33,839 bases of DNA from UBA822 sp036336795 (GCA_036336795.1 JAYZFL010000027.1:1-33839), one strand, 5' to 3'. Shown: positions 1 through 8,416, counted from the stretch's first letter. The notes: generated by a model from the sequence alone, not told the origin. Numbers and translations are program-made.

Positions 1-179
1 TCCGCAGGACATTTGAAAATTCCTGGGGCACACTTACTCCGTACCTGAACGTCGTCAACGTCTACAACCAGCACAACCCACTCTTCTACTTCTTCGACTT
101 CGATCGACGGCCCCCCGAACGCTCCGGAATCTCTATGTTTCCAATCCTCCCCACGTTCGGACTGGAGGTAACGTTCTGA
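1..179 (+). CDS. TonB-dependent receptor, C-terminal fragment
   Basis: The window opens inside a gene. Reading from base 3, an uninterrupted frame of 58 codons ends at TGA (177-179). The peptide has alternating aromatic and polar residues (PYLNVVNVYNQHN, FYFFDFDRR) and ends in LEVTF with a terminal Phe, the usual end of an outer-membrane beta-barrel and typical of TonB-dependent receptors. It would be the last strands of a substrate-uptake receptor; the plug and most of the barrel lie upstream, so the substrate cannot be named. Its stop overlaps the next start (TGATG) and its last codons carry the GGAGG that can serve as ribosome binding site for that gene. Another barrel family is possible. 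Confidence 0.6.
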   Translation, partial: RRTFENSWGTLTPYLNVVNVYNQHNPLFYFFDFDRRPPERSGISMFPILPTFGLEVTF

Positions 180-1129
180 TGAGGCTGCGCCGGCCCTATC
201 TACCGATCAGCCTGATCGTCCTAGGAGTCTCTGGGTGCGAGCTGCAGGAGATCACGCTCGTCGACTTCGTCGATGTGTTAGTAGCTGAAGTGTTCGTCAC
301 GCTCGCCGAGGACTCCGAAGACAACGTGGTTAGAGCTTTCCTGCACGGCACACCGGCTGGAGCAGAGTCCGGCTCCCAAACATTCGACGACGCCCGAGTA
401 ACCGTAACCCGCGCGGACGGATTGACGCTTAGCCTAGTCGTGAACCGGAACGAGGAATGCCTGCGTGACCATCCGAAGGATGCTACAGGTACGTGCTTCC
501 TCGCTGAAGCAGCGCTTGCCTCTAGCCTCCAGACCGGTGACGCGCTCGAACTCGAAATCGTCTTGGGTGACGGGCGAACGTTGTTCGGTGCGACCCGCAT
601 CCCTGGCTCGTTTCAGATCGACGGCCTTGACCCGTCAGGTCTTGATCCATCATGTCGAATCGAACCTGACGAGCTGATGACCATTCGGTGGTCTAGGTCG
701 GCCGGTGCCTGGGCATACGTGAACGAGACCTCCATCAGAGGTTTAGCCGACGCGCTCGGACCGGACGGAATCGACGCCAGAGACCCCCTTCATCTCTTCG
801 GGCTTTCGATCTCTGCCAGCGACACAACGATCGTCTTCCCAAGTGAATTCGGGATCTTCGATCGCTTTGAACTGGACCAAGACCTTACTGTGCGATTGCA
901 ACAAGGTCTACCGGTATCCACTAACGCCAACATCTCGATCACGGCAGTGGACCGAAACTTTGTGAACTGGTCGCGCGGAGGGAACTTCAATCCGTCGGGT
1001 CAGGTTCGTGTGCCGAGCCTTAGGGGCGACGGTACCGGTGTGTTCGGGGCAACTGTCGTCCGAAAGTTCCGTGTCTTCAGTTCGGCTGACCAAGGATTTC
1101 GATCTCTGCCAGCGTGTCCTCTCTCTTGA
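179..1129 (+). CDS. Lipoprotein of unknown function, partner of a TonB-dependent receptor
   Basis: A 316-residue protein with a lipoprotein signal: basic MRLRR, a hydrophobic stretch and the lipobox GVSGC with the lipidated Cys at position 20. The mature part is rich in beta-prone and acidic segments, with no enzyme motif that I recognise. Start chosen at ATG 179: it overlaps the upstream stop (TGATG) and has GGAGG ten bases before it, so translation is probably coupled to the receptor. By analogy with SusD/DUF4249-type partners it may be a surface lipoprotein helping the receptor, but no sequence similarity to those families is claimed. Four Cys residues follow the lipidated one (for example in EECLRD, CFLAE, CRIEP and CPLS), so disulfides are possible in the periplasm. 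Confidence 0.75.
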   Translation: MRLRRPYLPISLIVLGVSGCELQEITLVDFVDVLVAEVFVTLAEDSEDNVVRAFLHGTPAGAESGSQTFDDARVTVTRADGLTLSLVVNRNEECLRDHPKDATGTCFLAEAALASSLQTGDALELEIVLGDGRTLFGATRIPGSFQIDGLDPSGLDPSCRIEPDELMTIRWSRSAGAWAYVNETSIRGLADALGPDGIDARDPLHLFGLSISASDTTIVFPSEFGIFDRFELDQDLTVRLQQGLPVSTNANISITAVDRNFVNWSRGGNFNPSGQVRVPSLRGDGTGVFGATVVRKFRVFSSADQGFRSLPACPLS

Positions 1130-1263
1130 ACGTCAACGTTCGGAGGAGTTTTGCACCGGCATCCTACACTTCGCCGCAACCGGCGACATGACTCAGTTGC
1201 CCGACACAGTCACCCTACCGGCAGTCAAGTTCCGAGTTCGAGGTAGGTGAGAAACAGGATCAC

Positions 1264-1291
1264 GAAAATCGAAGGTCTCAACGGAGCCTTC
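1264..1291 (-). terminator. Rho-independent terminator of the atoE-like gene
   Basis: On the minus strand GAAGGCTC-CGTT-GAGaCCTTC forms an eight-pair stem with one bulged base and a four-base loop (1291-1271), followed by GATTTTCG (T-run 1269-1265). It lies 12 bases after the transporter stop codon at 1304. The T-run is only four long, so strength is moderate. Confidence 0.6.
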
Positions 1292-1303
1292 TACGTGCGG
1301 ATC

Positions 1304-2791
1304 TCAGTACGGAAGAACGTAGAGCACGATCGCCAGAAATGGGATGAGCAGGAGCATCATAGTTATCGCGTAGCCAAACATGTCTCGAGCCCGGAGCCCC
1401 GTGATGGCCAGCAGCGGGATTGCCCAAAACGGGTTGAAGAGGTTCGTGTGTGCGTCCCCGACCGCGTAGGCCGCAATCGTCTGGCCGTGAGGGATCCCCA
1501 ACTCAGCACCTGCCACCATCATCGGTCCACCAATGATAGCCCACTCGCCACCTGCTGATGGCACAAAAACGTTTAGGACCCCCCCAGTGATCCAAGCGGT
1601 TATCGCGAACGTTTCTGGCGTAGCGATCGAGAGGAGTGATTCAGTCATGGAATCAACCAATCCGGTCCCAGTCATGATCCCGATGATCCCAGCGTAGAAC
1701 GGGAAGAGCAGGATGACTCCAGCACTCCCCTGAACGGAGGCATAGAACTCACGCAGGTACTTGGTCGGACTGACGTAGAGTAGGAGGCCGATCATTAGGA
1801 ACCCGAAATTGAAATTATTCAGGTCGAGCGCACCGAGGCCCTGGGTGAAGAACGCTCTCAAGAATAGTATGACGCCAGTCAACGCAAGGACACCGCCGAG
1901 GATTCTGCTGTTATCGATCTTGTCGGCTAGCGCAGGCTTAGGATCGTGTGGCGCATGGTGCTGGTTGAGTAGACCCTCGTCCATCCCAGTATTTCCGTGG
2001 ATGTCTAAGTCCGAGTCAGACCCATGCGATCCGGCAATCTTGTCTTCCGAATCCTCATTATCGTCAAGGTCTACATAAAGCCCGATCGCCCTACAGTTCT
2101 CCTTGGGTGGGCTCAGTAAATAGAGCATGATCGAACCATAGACGAGCGACAAAGCGGTGAGAATCAACGGGTACGGATGGAACACCCACTCGGTCGAAGG
2201 GATCACGCGATCCACGAACCCGGCCTGCATCAACATATTCCCCTCGGTCGCTTGTAAGAGACCTGCGGAACTCGACAACCCCCAGCCCCACGTGAGGCTC
2301 ATCCCCATGTAGCCGGCTACAGCCAACAACGGATAGTGGGCGGGCATCCCGTTCCTGGCGGCGTGCTTTCCCATTTCCCGGGCTAGGATCGCTCCGAAGA
2401 TGAGCCCGAGACCCCAGGAGATCCATCCGGTCAGCATCGATCCAATGCCGACCAGAACAACAGCCTGCCGACCATTCTTGGGAAGCCGCACCAAGCCGAG
2501 AATGATTCCCTTCACCCGCGGGTGATACGCCACCACATTCGCAGTCACGAGAATGATCACCATCTGCATCGCGAACTGCAGAAGGGCCCAGAAGCCTCCG
2601 TACCATGACAGGGCAATCTCGGTCACACCGGACCCTTCCGAGATGAACGCCGCGCTTGCGGCGACGTAGGTCAAGAGGATGGCGAAAAGGAACGGGCTCG
2701 GCATCCACCGCTCTACACGGTCAGCGATCGCCTCTCCGAACCGCTGTACAGGAGTTAGGTCCGGGTTATTGATCTGCTCGGTGATCGTCAT
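1304..2791 (-). CDS. atoE: Short-chain fatty acid transporter, AtoE family
   Basis: A 495-residue polytopic inner-membrane protein matching the AtoE/TIGR00366 family, thought to import acetoacetate and other short-chain fatty acids. Seen directly: N-terminal VERWMPSPFLFAILLTY, the conserved LISWGLGLIFGAILARE-like segment (about 122-138), SLTWGWGLSSSAGL (165-178), and the C-terminal VPSAGGEWAIIGGP. Start ATG 2791 is preceded by AGGAG seven to eight bases upstream. It is longer than E. coli AtoE (about 440 aa) because of a hydrophilic loop at about 230-295, rich in Asp, Glu and His. It stands alone, with its own terminator downstream and the cysS terminator upstream, and no acetoacetate-CoA transferase gene is adjacent, so the true substrate is inferred. 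Confidence 0.9.
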   Translation of the reverse strand: MTITEQINNPDLTPVQRFGEAIADRVERWMPSPFLFAILLTYVAASAAFISEGSGVTEIALSWYGGFWALLQFAMQMVIILVTANVVAYHPRVKGIILGLVRLPKNGRQAVVLVGIGSMLTGWISWGLGLIFGAILAREMGKHAARNGMPAHYPLLAVAGYMGMSLTWGWGLSSSAGLLQATEGNMLMQAGFVDRVIPSTEWVFHPYPLILTALSLVYGSIMLYLLSPPKENCRAIGLYVDLDDNEDSEDKIAGSHGSDSDLDIHGNTGMDEGLLNQHHAPHDPKPALADKIDNSRILGGVLALTGVILFLRAFFTQGLGALDLNNFNFGFLMIGLLLYVSPTKYLREFYASVQGSAGVILLFPFYAGIIGIMTGTGLVDSMTESLLSIATPETFAITAWITGGVLNVFVPSAGGEWAIIGGPMMVAGAELGIPHGQTIAAYAVGDAHTNLFNPFWAIPLLAITGLRARDMFGYAITMMLLLIPFLAIVLYVLPY

Positions 2792-3100
2792 ACTTCACTC
2801 CTGGTTGACCTGTTATGCGTCATGTCACACCTATGATTTTCCTCAGAAAAATCTTCCTAGGTACACGTATTGAATAGGAACTACCCCTAGAAATTCTCCG
2901 GGTCAGCGTCGGGCTTTAGAACGAACGAGATCGCTCGCGTCCTTATCTAATCGTTATGACAGATTTGGCAGAATGAGCAAGGATAACGTGTAATCTCGCA
3001 CTTAGAGAAAAGCAAATGGTCGAGAAAGATGACAAATCTATGATTCGGCATCACCACGATAGCAAAAAAGATTCCGTCAGCCACACCGGCTCGACATAGG
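2792..3100. other. Intergenic region between atoE-like gene and cysS, with inverted repeat
   Basis: About 309 bases without a convincing gene. The cysS end holds the cysS terminator (3063-3095). The atoE end must carry the atoE promoter; the AGGAG ribosome site is clear but no convincing -35/-10 pair is seen. An inverted repeat GATTTT-cctcaga-AAAATC lies at 2835-2853, 44-62 bases before the atoE start codon, a position suited to an operator. A longer leader could be present, but no known riboswitch core was recognised. Confidence 0.45.
3063..3095 (-). terminator. Rho-independent terminator after cysS
   Basis: On the minus strand GTCgAGCC-GGTGT-GGCTGAC forms a seven-pair stem with one bulge and a five-base loop (3095-3076), followed by GGAATC and six T residues (3069-3064). 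It begins six bases after the cysS stop and probably ends the whole minus-strand run that starts near 11189. Confidence 0.75.
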
Positions 3101-4534
3101 TTAGCGGACCATTTTCCAGCGGGTACCGGCGGATGAATCCTCGAGCACGATCCCACGCTCAGCTAACTCGTCTCGAATCTCGTCGGCACGTTGGAAATCC
3201 CCACGTTCACGTGCGGTCTTACGCTCCCTGATCAGTGATTCAATCCAGTCCTCGAGGTCAGTATCGACCCGGCGACTTTCGTGTGCGACCGAAAGAAGTC
3301 CCAAGACACGGTCTATAGAGTGGAGCACTTCCCGAGCCTTTGTCAGGTCAGTCAGAGAAGTCGGTGACGCACCGTCCAATAAACTGTTTGTCCGGTTCAT
3401 GAAAACGAATAGCGCTCCCAGAGCCTCCGCCGTGTTGAGGTCGTCATCCATGGCGGAGCGAAACGCCTCGATGGCCTCCGCTGCGGCTATACCAAGGTCA
3501 CCCTCATCCACCTCGGCTTGGCCTTGCTCTTCATTCAAACGAGCTTCGAAGTCCAATATCCGTTGGATGGCAGCCGCTGAGGCGCCGAGGCCGTCTCTAG
3601 AGAAGTTTAGTTCTCGCCGGTATTGGGCGCTCATCAGTTGGTGCCGGATAGCCGCCGGCTCGATTCCTTCTTCTAGGAGTTGTCGCACGGTGATCGTATT
3701 GCCCAAAGACTTGGACATCTTTTCTCCCTCCACGATCAGGTGCTTCACGTGAATCCAGTGCCGGACGAATGTCTTACCGGTGACTCCTTCGGACTGTGCG
3801 ATCTCATTCTCATGGTGGGGAAAGACTAGATCCTCTCCTCCCATATGGATGTCCAGGGTCTCCCCTAACTCACTGATGCTCATGACCGAGCACTCTAGGT
3901 GCCAGCCGGGACGCCCACGGCCCCACGGTGAGTCCCAGACAGCGCCAACCTGTTCGTCGGCTGGCTTAGCGGCCTTCCAGAGAGCGAAATCCCGAACGTC
4001 TTCCTTTTCGTAGTCGTCCTCAGCCACACGGGCACCCGTTCGAGTGTTGTCTGGATCTAATCCCTTTAGGCGTCCGTACGTGGGAAATTGTCCGATCGAG
4101 AAGTAAACCGAGCCGTCCTCCGTACCGTACGCTAGTCCTTCCTCCTTCAGCTTCCCGATCCAAGCCACCATCTGCGGGACGTATTCGGTGGCCCGCGGGT
4201 AGCTTCGGGCGGGAAGGATACCCAGGGTTTGTGCATCGGCTAGAATCTGCTCGGTGAAGGGCTTGGTGAAGTCAGTGATTTTCGTCCCTTGCTCAGCTGC
4301 GCGCTCAATAGTCCGATCGTCCACGTCGGTGAGGTTCATGACGAAGTTTACCTCGTACCCAGACCACCCTAGGTAGCGATGAAGCAGGTCGTAAACCAAG
4401 AAGCTCCTATAGTTACCAATATGAGCGTAATCGTAAACTGTTGGCCCGCACGCGTAGAACTGGACAACAGGTGGCTCTGCAGGCTCGAAGTCCTTCACTG
4501 ACCGGGTTAGCGTATCGTAAAGTCTCAGAGCCAT
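3101..4534 (-). CDS. cysS: Cysteinyl-tRNA synthetase
   Basis: 477 residues, normal length for CysRS, a class I aminoacyl-tRNA synthetase that charges tRNA-Cys in the cytosol. Seen directly: the zinc/cysteine-binding CGPTVYDY with Cys29, the HIGH-class signature HIGN (38-41, the common CysRS variant), the second zinc-ligand region GWHLECS, the FPHHENE block, KMSKS at 272-276, and the C-terminal helical anticodon-binding part ending RADEIRDELAERGI. It is the last gene of the co-directional run. A 186-base gap separates it from pyrF upstream, and a terminator follows at once. Confidence 0.97.
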   Translation of the reverse strand: MALRLYDTLTRSVKDFEPAEPPVVQFYACGPTVYDYAHIGNYRSFLVYDLLHRYLGWSGYEVNFVMNLTDVDDRTIERAAEQGTKITDFTKPFTEQILADAQTLGILPARSYPRATEYVPQMVAWIGKLKEEGLAYGTEDGSVYFSIGQFPTYGRLKGLDPDNTRTGARVAEDDYEKEDVRDFALWKAAKPADEQVGAVWDSPWGRGRPGWHLECSVMSISELGETLDIHMGGEDLVFPHHENEIAQSEGVTGKTFVRHWIHVKHLIVEGEKMSKSLGNTITVRQLLEEGIEPAAIRHQLMSAQYRRELNFSRDGLGASAAAIQRILDFEARLNEEQGQAEVDEGDLGIAAAEAIEAFRSAMDDDLNTAEALGALFVFMNRTNSLLDGASPTSLTDLTKAREVLHSIDRVLGLLSVAHESRRVDTDLEDWIESLIRERKTARERGDFQRADEIRDELAERGIVLEDSSAGTRWKMVR

Positions 4535-4720
4535 GGACAGGTGCTAGTCAGGGTTGGACTAAGATGGATTAACCGGTTGACGATAAGCCTCAACCCTGGG
4601 GTGATGGAAGGGCCGGAAGCTCCGTCACTCACCACGATCCCTTCTTCTAAACGAAGGTGATGAAAGTGGTCATGGTAACTACTTCGGATATCCCTATCAC
4701 ACGTGACTTCCATGTGTACT

Positions 4721-5428
4721 TCATCTATGGCTTGGATCTGATGGGTTGCTAATCTCATCAAGTATTCTTCGTAACGCAGCTAGTGGGTCAGGAGACCTAG
4801 TAATCGAGCGTCCTACAACAAGAAAGTTAGCACCCGCATCAGCCGCATCAGCCGGGGTGGAGACGCGAGCTTGGTCGTCTGTAGCGTCACCACCCAGTCG
4901 AATACCCGGCGTGACGATCACGGGTTCGGATCCAAGAGCGCTCCGAAGCGATCGCGTCTCGAGTGCAGACGCGACCACACCTCCGACTCCGGCCTGAAAA
5001 GCCAACTGAGCCAAACGCACTACTTCTTCAGAGACAGACCCCAGCGATCGATCCCAGGTCGTTTCCAGGTCCGTCACAGACAAGGAGGTCAAAACCGTCA
5101 CTCCCAGGAGCGTCACCTCTTTACCGGCCACCTCAGCTGCCGCCGCCATCATGGCTCTACCACCCGTGGTGTGGATAGTGAGAAAGTCGATACCAAGATT
5201 CCGGACTGAGGCCACAGCCCCTGCTACCGTGCTGGGAATATCGTGAAGCTTGAGGTCTAGGAACACACGCTTTCCCCTTCCAGAGAGCGCTTCGACCACG
5301 CTTGGGCCTTCTCGTGAGAAAAGCTCAAGACCCACTTTGTAAATTTCCCCTTCCTCCCCGAGGGAGTCGACCAACACCATGGCCTCCCGCGCAGTAGCAA
5401 AATCCAGTGCGACGATTACCTGAGCCAT
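4721..5428 (-). CDS. pyrF: Orotidine 5'-phosphate decarboxylase
   Basis: 235 residues; decarboxylates OMP to UMP, the last step of de novo UMP synthesis. The catalytic network is visible: Asp9 in VALDF, Lys31 in YKVG, and the DxKxxD motif with Asp58, Lys60 and Asp63 (LDLKLHDIPST). The phosphate-binding end is present as VTPGIRLGGDATDDQ and LVVGRSIT. This is the short subfamily 1 (B. subtilis/E. coli-like). The ATG lies two bases after the pyrD stop, so the two pyrimidine genes are almost certainly co-transcribed and coupled. No strong ribosome site precedes the ATG, which fits coupling. Confidence 0.97.
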   Translation of the reverse strand: MAQVIVALDFATAREAMVLVDSLGEEGEIYKVGLELFSREGPSVVEALSGRGKRVFLDLKLHDIPSTVAGAVASVRNLGIDFLTIHTTGGRAMMAAAAEVAGKEVTLLGVTVLTSLSVTDLETTWDRSLGSVSEEVVRLAQLAFQAGVGGVVASALETRSLRSALGSEPVIVTPGIRLGGDATDDQARVSTPADAADAGANFLVVGRSITRSPDPLAALRRILDEISNPSDPSHR

Positions 5429-5430
5429 TG

Positions 5431-6384
5431 TTAACGACTACCACTGGGTGCACCAATAGGACTCCCCGGAGTGGGGTAGGCACCGATTAGCTCCTCCACT
5501 GCCTCCACTCCCATGCGCTCACCGTAGCTAGAGATCCCATCTACGACCCGCTCTGCCGCGCGGGGATCGGCAAATGTGGCAGTTCCTATCTGAACCAGGG
5601 AAGCTCCAGCTAGCAGGTATTGGAGCGCGTCATTCGCGCAGGTGATACCACCTACTCCGACGAGCGGGACGATCGTACACTCCCGCGCACGATGCACGGC
5701 ATGTACCCCTACAGCCCGCAAAGCCGGTCCAGAAAGCCCCCCGGAGCCCGCACCGAGGGCAGCCCGTCTGGTCTCGAAGTCAATGATCAACCCTGGCATG
5801 GTGTTGAGAAGCGTGACACCGTCAGCTCCGGCGTCTTCCGCAACCGCCGCCACGGGGCCGATGTCAGGCACATTGGGAGCGAGCTTAACCAAAAGCGGCC
5901 GTCGGGTAAGCTGGCGAGATCCCGCAACAACCTCACGAAGAGCTTCAGAGTCAAGTGCGAACGGAAGCCCTCCATGACCTTTGTCATTTGGACAAGACAG
6001 GTTGAGCTCATACCCGAGGAAGCCCTCTTCATCCTCCAAGCCTTCTATGATCCGCCAAAACTCGTCTGGGCTCTGGCCAGCAATGCTGACAAAAACCTGA
6101 ATGTCTGATAGATGCTCATTTATCCAAGGGAGCTTCTCTTCCCGCACACGCTCTAAACCGGGGTTGGCTAGGCCGATCGAATTTAGCATCGCGTCACCAG
6201 CCTCCACGACTCGGGGAGCCGCATTACCAATGCGTGGCTCGAGGGTCACGGACTTAGTGACTATTCCACCCAGCGCTCTGAGATTCAGGACTTCCCGAAG
6301 CTCCTCACCGAATCCGCAGGTACCCGCTGCCAAGAGGACAGGATTCTCGAACTTCACGCCGAAAAGCATCTGCTCTAGTCGCAT
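5431..6384 (-). CDS. pyrD: Dihydroorotate dehydrogenase, class 1B catalytic subunit
   Basis: Oxidises dihydroorotate to orotate with FMN. Class 1 is shown by the catalytic-base cysteine in NLSCPN (Cys131 counted from my start), rather than Ser. FMN/substrate segments LLAAGTCGFG, NSIGLANPG, LVKLAPNV and VGVGGI are in order. The GIVTKSVTLEPRIGN region and the general layout match class 1B, which normally uses a PyrK Fe-S/FAD partner. I chose ATG 6384 (317 aa) because family homology begins there (MRLEQMLFGVKFENP); a GTG at 6420 in the same frame would add 12 residues. No pyrK lies nearby. pyrF follows two bases after. Confidence 0.95.
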   Translation of the reverse strand: MRLEQMLFGVKFENPVLLAAGTCGFGEELREVLNLRALGGIVTKSVTLEPRIGNAAPRVVEAGDAMLNSIGLANPGLERVREEKLPWINEHLSDIQVFVSIAGQSPDEFWRIIEGLEDEEGFLGYELNLSCPNDKGHGGLPFALDSEALREVVAGSRQLTRRPLLVKLAPNVPDIGPVAAVAEDAGADGVTLLNTMPGLIIDFETRRAALGAGSGGLSGPALRAVGVHAVHRARECTIVPLVGVGGITCANDALQYLLAGASLVQIGTATFADPRAAERVVDGISSYGERMGVEAVEELIGAYPTPGSPIGAPSGSR

Positions 6385-6468
6385 ATCAATTGGCGTTGTA
6401 GAAGGTGTTGGGGCAAACACACCTTATAATGACGGAGAAGATCCGGGTACTGTATCGCAGGTTGGATC

Positions 6469-7788
6469 TCACTGCCCCGAGCCTGGGAGAGGCTCAACTT
6501 GGCCCGGAGGATAACGCCCGTAAAACTCACGAATCGCCTTCGCAAGAGCTCGGGCTACCTGCCTTTGGAACTCGTCTCTAGATAGTGCCCGCTCTTCTTC
6601 ACGGTTGGAAACAAATCCAACCTCCACGAGCACCGCGGGCATGAGCGCGTTCGTGATAACTGCGAAGGGGCCTTGTTTCACGCCTCGATTTGGACCTGGG
6701 TGTACAACGTCGAGTTCGAGTTGGATCCCCTCTGCTAGTAGCGAAGACCAGTGTTGGTGATCCAAATTACGTAACTCCCTCAATATGTGAGTCAAATCCG
6801 GATCTCGGGTTATCCCATCGGCAGAATCATCATCCAGTAGAAGTGGTGCGTTTTCGTTGGCCGCCACGCGACGCTCATGCTCGGTCCGCGCCTCTGAAAG
6901 GAAGTAAGTCTCGAACCCTCGTACCGAAGCATCACCAAGAGCTGAGTTTGCATGGATAGAGATGAACAAGCCTGGACGTTCTCCTTTCCAAAGCGTCGCC
7001 TTTTCGCCCCTCTCCCAAAGCGGAACAAATACGTCACGGTTCCGAGTCATATAAACCTCAAGTCCCTCGTCACCGCGGAGTTCACGAGCCAACACACGGC
7101 CAACCGCAAGGGCAATATCTTTTTCACGCCGACCACCGGGTCCTACCGTGCCCCGATCCTTTCCTCCGTGGCCAGGATCTATAACGACAACACGGCCCTC
7201 AGTTTTCACGCGTTCCTTCGGAATCTCATCGATGGAACTTCGTGGCGACATTATTCCTGTAGGTTTTAGCGAGCCAGTCTGCTCAAGCAGCTTCTCTTCA
7301 TCCGAATCGGTAACTGCGGACCTCTGGACCAATCCAGACCAAGCACCCTGATCCAAGACCTGAAGGACACCATCCTCATGTATGTACACATAGCTCCGCC
7401 GCATTCGCACCGGAAGGAAATCGAGGATGAATTGAAGTGGCACGTGTCCCTCACCATCTAGAACAAATGGCACATCAACCAACTGGAGCAGATCGCCGTC
7501 CCACCAGAACAAAGGGCTCCCGAAGGAAAAACTTACAACGGCACCATTATCTTGCATCGCGACTTCAAGCCCTGACGGTGTCATCTCTACATTCCATCCA
7601 AACCTTTCGAGAGTATCGTGCCGGACTGTCGCATAACCGTGCGGCCGGGCCACTGGTAGCAACCGTATCTCCTGATCCGGGCCACGAACGACCAGCGATC
7701 CCGTGGATTGAGCGTAGCTCGGCCCTATCGAAACCATTGTCGCGATAAAGACAATCACCCCCGAGTCCTGCGCTCGACCCATTTTCAC
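6469..7788 (-). CDS. N-acetylmuramoyl-L-alanine amidase (AmiC/Amidase_3), exported
   Basis: 439 residues. It has a signal peptide (hydrophobic 11-24, likely cut after SYA at 26), a beta-rich N-terminal part of about residues 30-148 resembling a copper-amine-oxidase-N/stalk domain (VPLQFILDFLPVRMR), a linker, and an Amidase_3 zinc domain from about 199. Zinc and catalytic residues are visible: His207 in DPGHGG, Glu222 in REKDIALA, His279 in SIHAN and Glu389 in VEVGFVSN. It would cut the amide bond between MurNAc and L-Ala in periplasmic peptidoglycan, for example during cell separation. Its GTG start overlaps the smpB stop (GTGA); an in-frame ATG lies two codons on (7782). The wall fragments it releases could feed the anmK/murQ pathway encoded at 26-28 kb. 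Confidence 0.95.
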   Translation of the reverse strand: MKMGRAQDSGVIVFIATMVSIGPSYAQSTGSLVVRGPDQEIRLLPVARPHGYATVRHDTLERFGWNVEMTPSGLEVAMQDNGAVVSFSFGSPLFWWDGDLLQLVDVPFVLDGEGHVPLQFILDFLPVRMRRSYVYIHEDGVLQVLDQGAWSGLVQRSAVTDSDEEKLLEQTGSLKPTGIMSPRSSIDEIPKERVKTEGRVVVIDPGHGGKDRGTVGPGGRREKDIALAVGRVLARELRGDEGLEVYMTRNRDVFVPLWERGEKATLWKGERPGLFISIHANSALGDASVRGFETYFLSEARTEHERRVAANENAPLLLDDDSADGITRDPDLTHILRELRNLDHQHWSSLLAEGIQLELDVVHPGPNRGVKQGPFAVITNALMPAVLVEVGFVSNREEERALSRDEFQRQVARALAKAIREFYGRYPPGQVEPLPGSGQ

Positions 7789-8249
7789 CGATGTTTCCCC
7801 ATTGCCCTCCGGGCCTCCATCTCCTGAGTTTTTCGCCTAAGCTTCTCGCGTTTGTCATAGAGCCGACGACCTCGTGCGAGTCCTAGTGTCACCTTGGCGT
7901 TTCCTTTCCGGAAATACACTTCGAGAGGGACAAGCGTGAGTCCTTTCTCCTGGGTCTTGCTCGAGAGGCGTCCGATCTCCTCACGGTGAAGAAGAAGCTT
8001 ACGAACTCGATCCGGATCCACATTAGCTCGGTTCGCTTGCTCATAGGGAGAAATGTGAAGGCTATACAGCCATACCTCACCCTTCTCAACTCGTGCGAAA
8101 GAGTCTTGGAAGGCGAGCTTTCCGGCTCGGAGCGACTTCACCTCGGGCCCCTTGAGGACCATTCCCGCCTCATACGTATCAAGAATTTCGTACTCGTGAC
8201 GGGCCTTCCGGTTCCTGCCCACGGTGTGCCGGCCCCCTTCCTCATTCAC
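7785..8249 (-). CDS. smpB: SsrA-binding protein SmpB
   Basis: 154 residues from GTG 8249. SmpB binds tmRNA and delivers it to stalled ribosomes for trans-translation. Diagnostic segments: NRKARHEYEILDTYEAGMVL, GPEVKSLRAGK, RVRKLLLHREEI, the GLTLVPLEVYF block and the basic C-terminal tail GRRLYDKREKLRRKTQEMEARR that enters the mRNA channel. A second possible GTG at 8222 begins exactly where family homology starts (145 aa) and has AGGAAGGGGG about ten bases upstream, so the first nine residues are uncertain. The ssrA gene was not found in this window. It is joined to the downstream amidase by a GTGA overlap. Confidence 0.96.
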   Translation of the reverse strand: MNEEGGRHTVGRNRKARHEYEILDTYEAGMVLKGPEVKSLRAGKLAFQDSFARVEKGEVWLYSLHISPYEQANRANVDPDRVRKLLLHREEIGRLSSKTQEKGLTLVPLEVYFRKGNAKVTLGLARGRRLYDKREKLRRKTQEMEARRAMGKHR

Positions 8250-8416
8250 GGAACCGAGTCCTGGTCAAAAGCGTGACGCGTTCCGGGGTCCGTGACCTCG
8301 AACGCTGGAACGGAAAGAGGGCTTTCGAACCTCACGCAGCCCCACAGAGGGGCAGTCTGAACTTCCACCCTGCGCCCTTTTCGCGTGGTGTGAACTTGGG
8401 CAATCTCTCCGCTCAA
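8246..8416 (-). CDS. Possible small protein between YtxH gene and smpB
   Basis: A frame open from just after the YtxH stop to TGA 8248-8246, whose last bases overlap the smpB GTG as GTGA. From TTG 8416 it gives 56 residues (LSGEIAQVHTTRKGRR...). In the 55 codons after TTG, a hand count gives GC of 67, 53 and 64 percent at positions 1, 2 and 3, with G strongly preferred at position 1, which is coding-like. Against it: no ribosome site before TTG, no recognised family, and the smpB start itself is uncertain. The frame is also the YtxH frame, so the extension would be reached by stop readthrough, though the first 17 codons look AT-rich and non-coding. Confidence 0.3.
   Translation of the reverse strand: MSGEIAQVHTTRKGRRVEVQTAPLWGCVRFESPLSVPAFEVTDPGTRHAFDQDSVP

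Noticed and set aside
4525..4761. 78-codon ORF between pyrF and cysS as a real gene
   Set aside because: It overlaps both flanking genes, has no ribosome site or recognisable domain, and its composition is not clearly coding; kept only as a low-interest finding.
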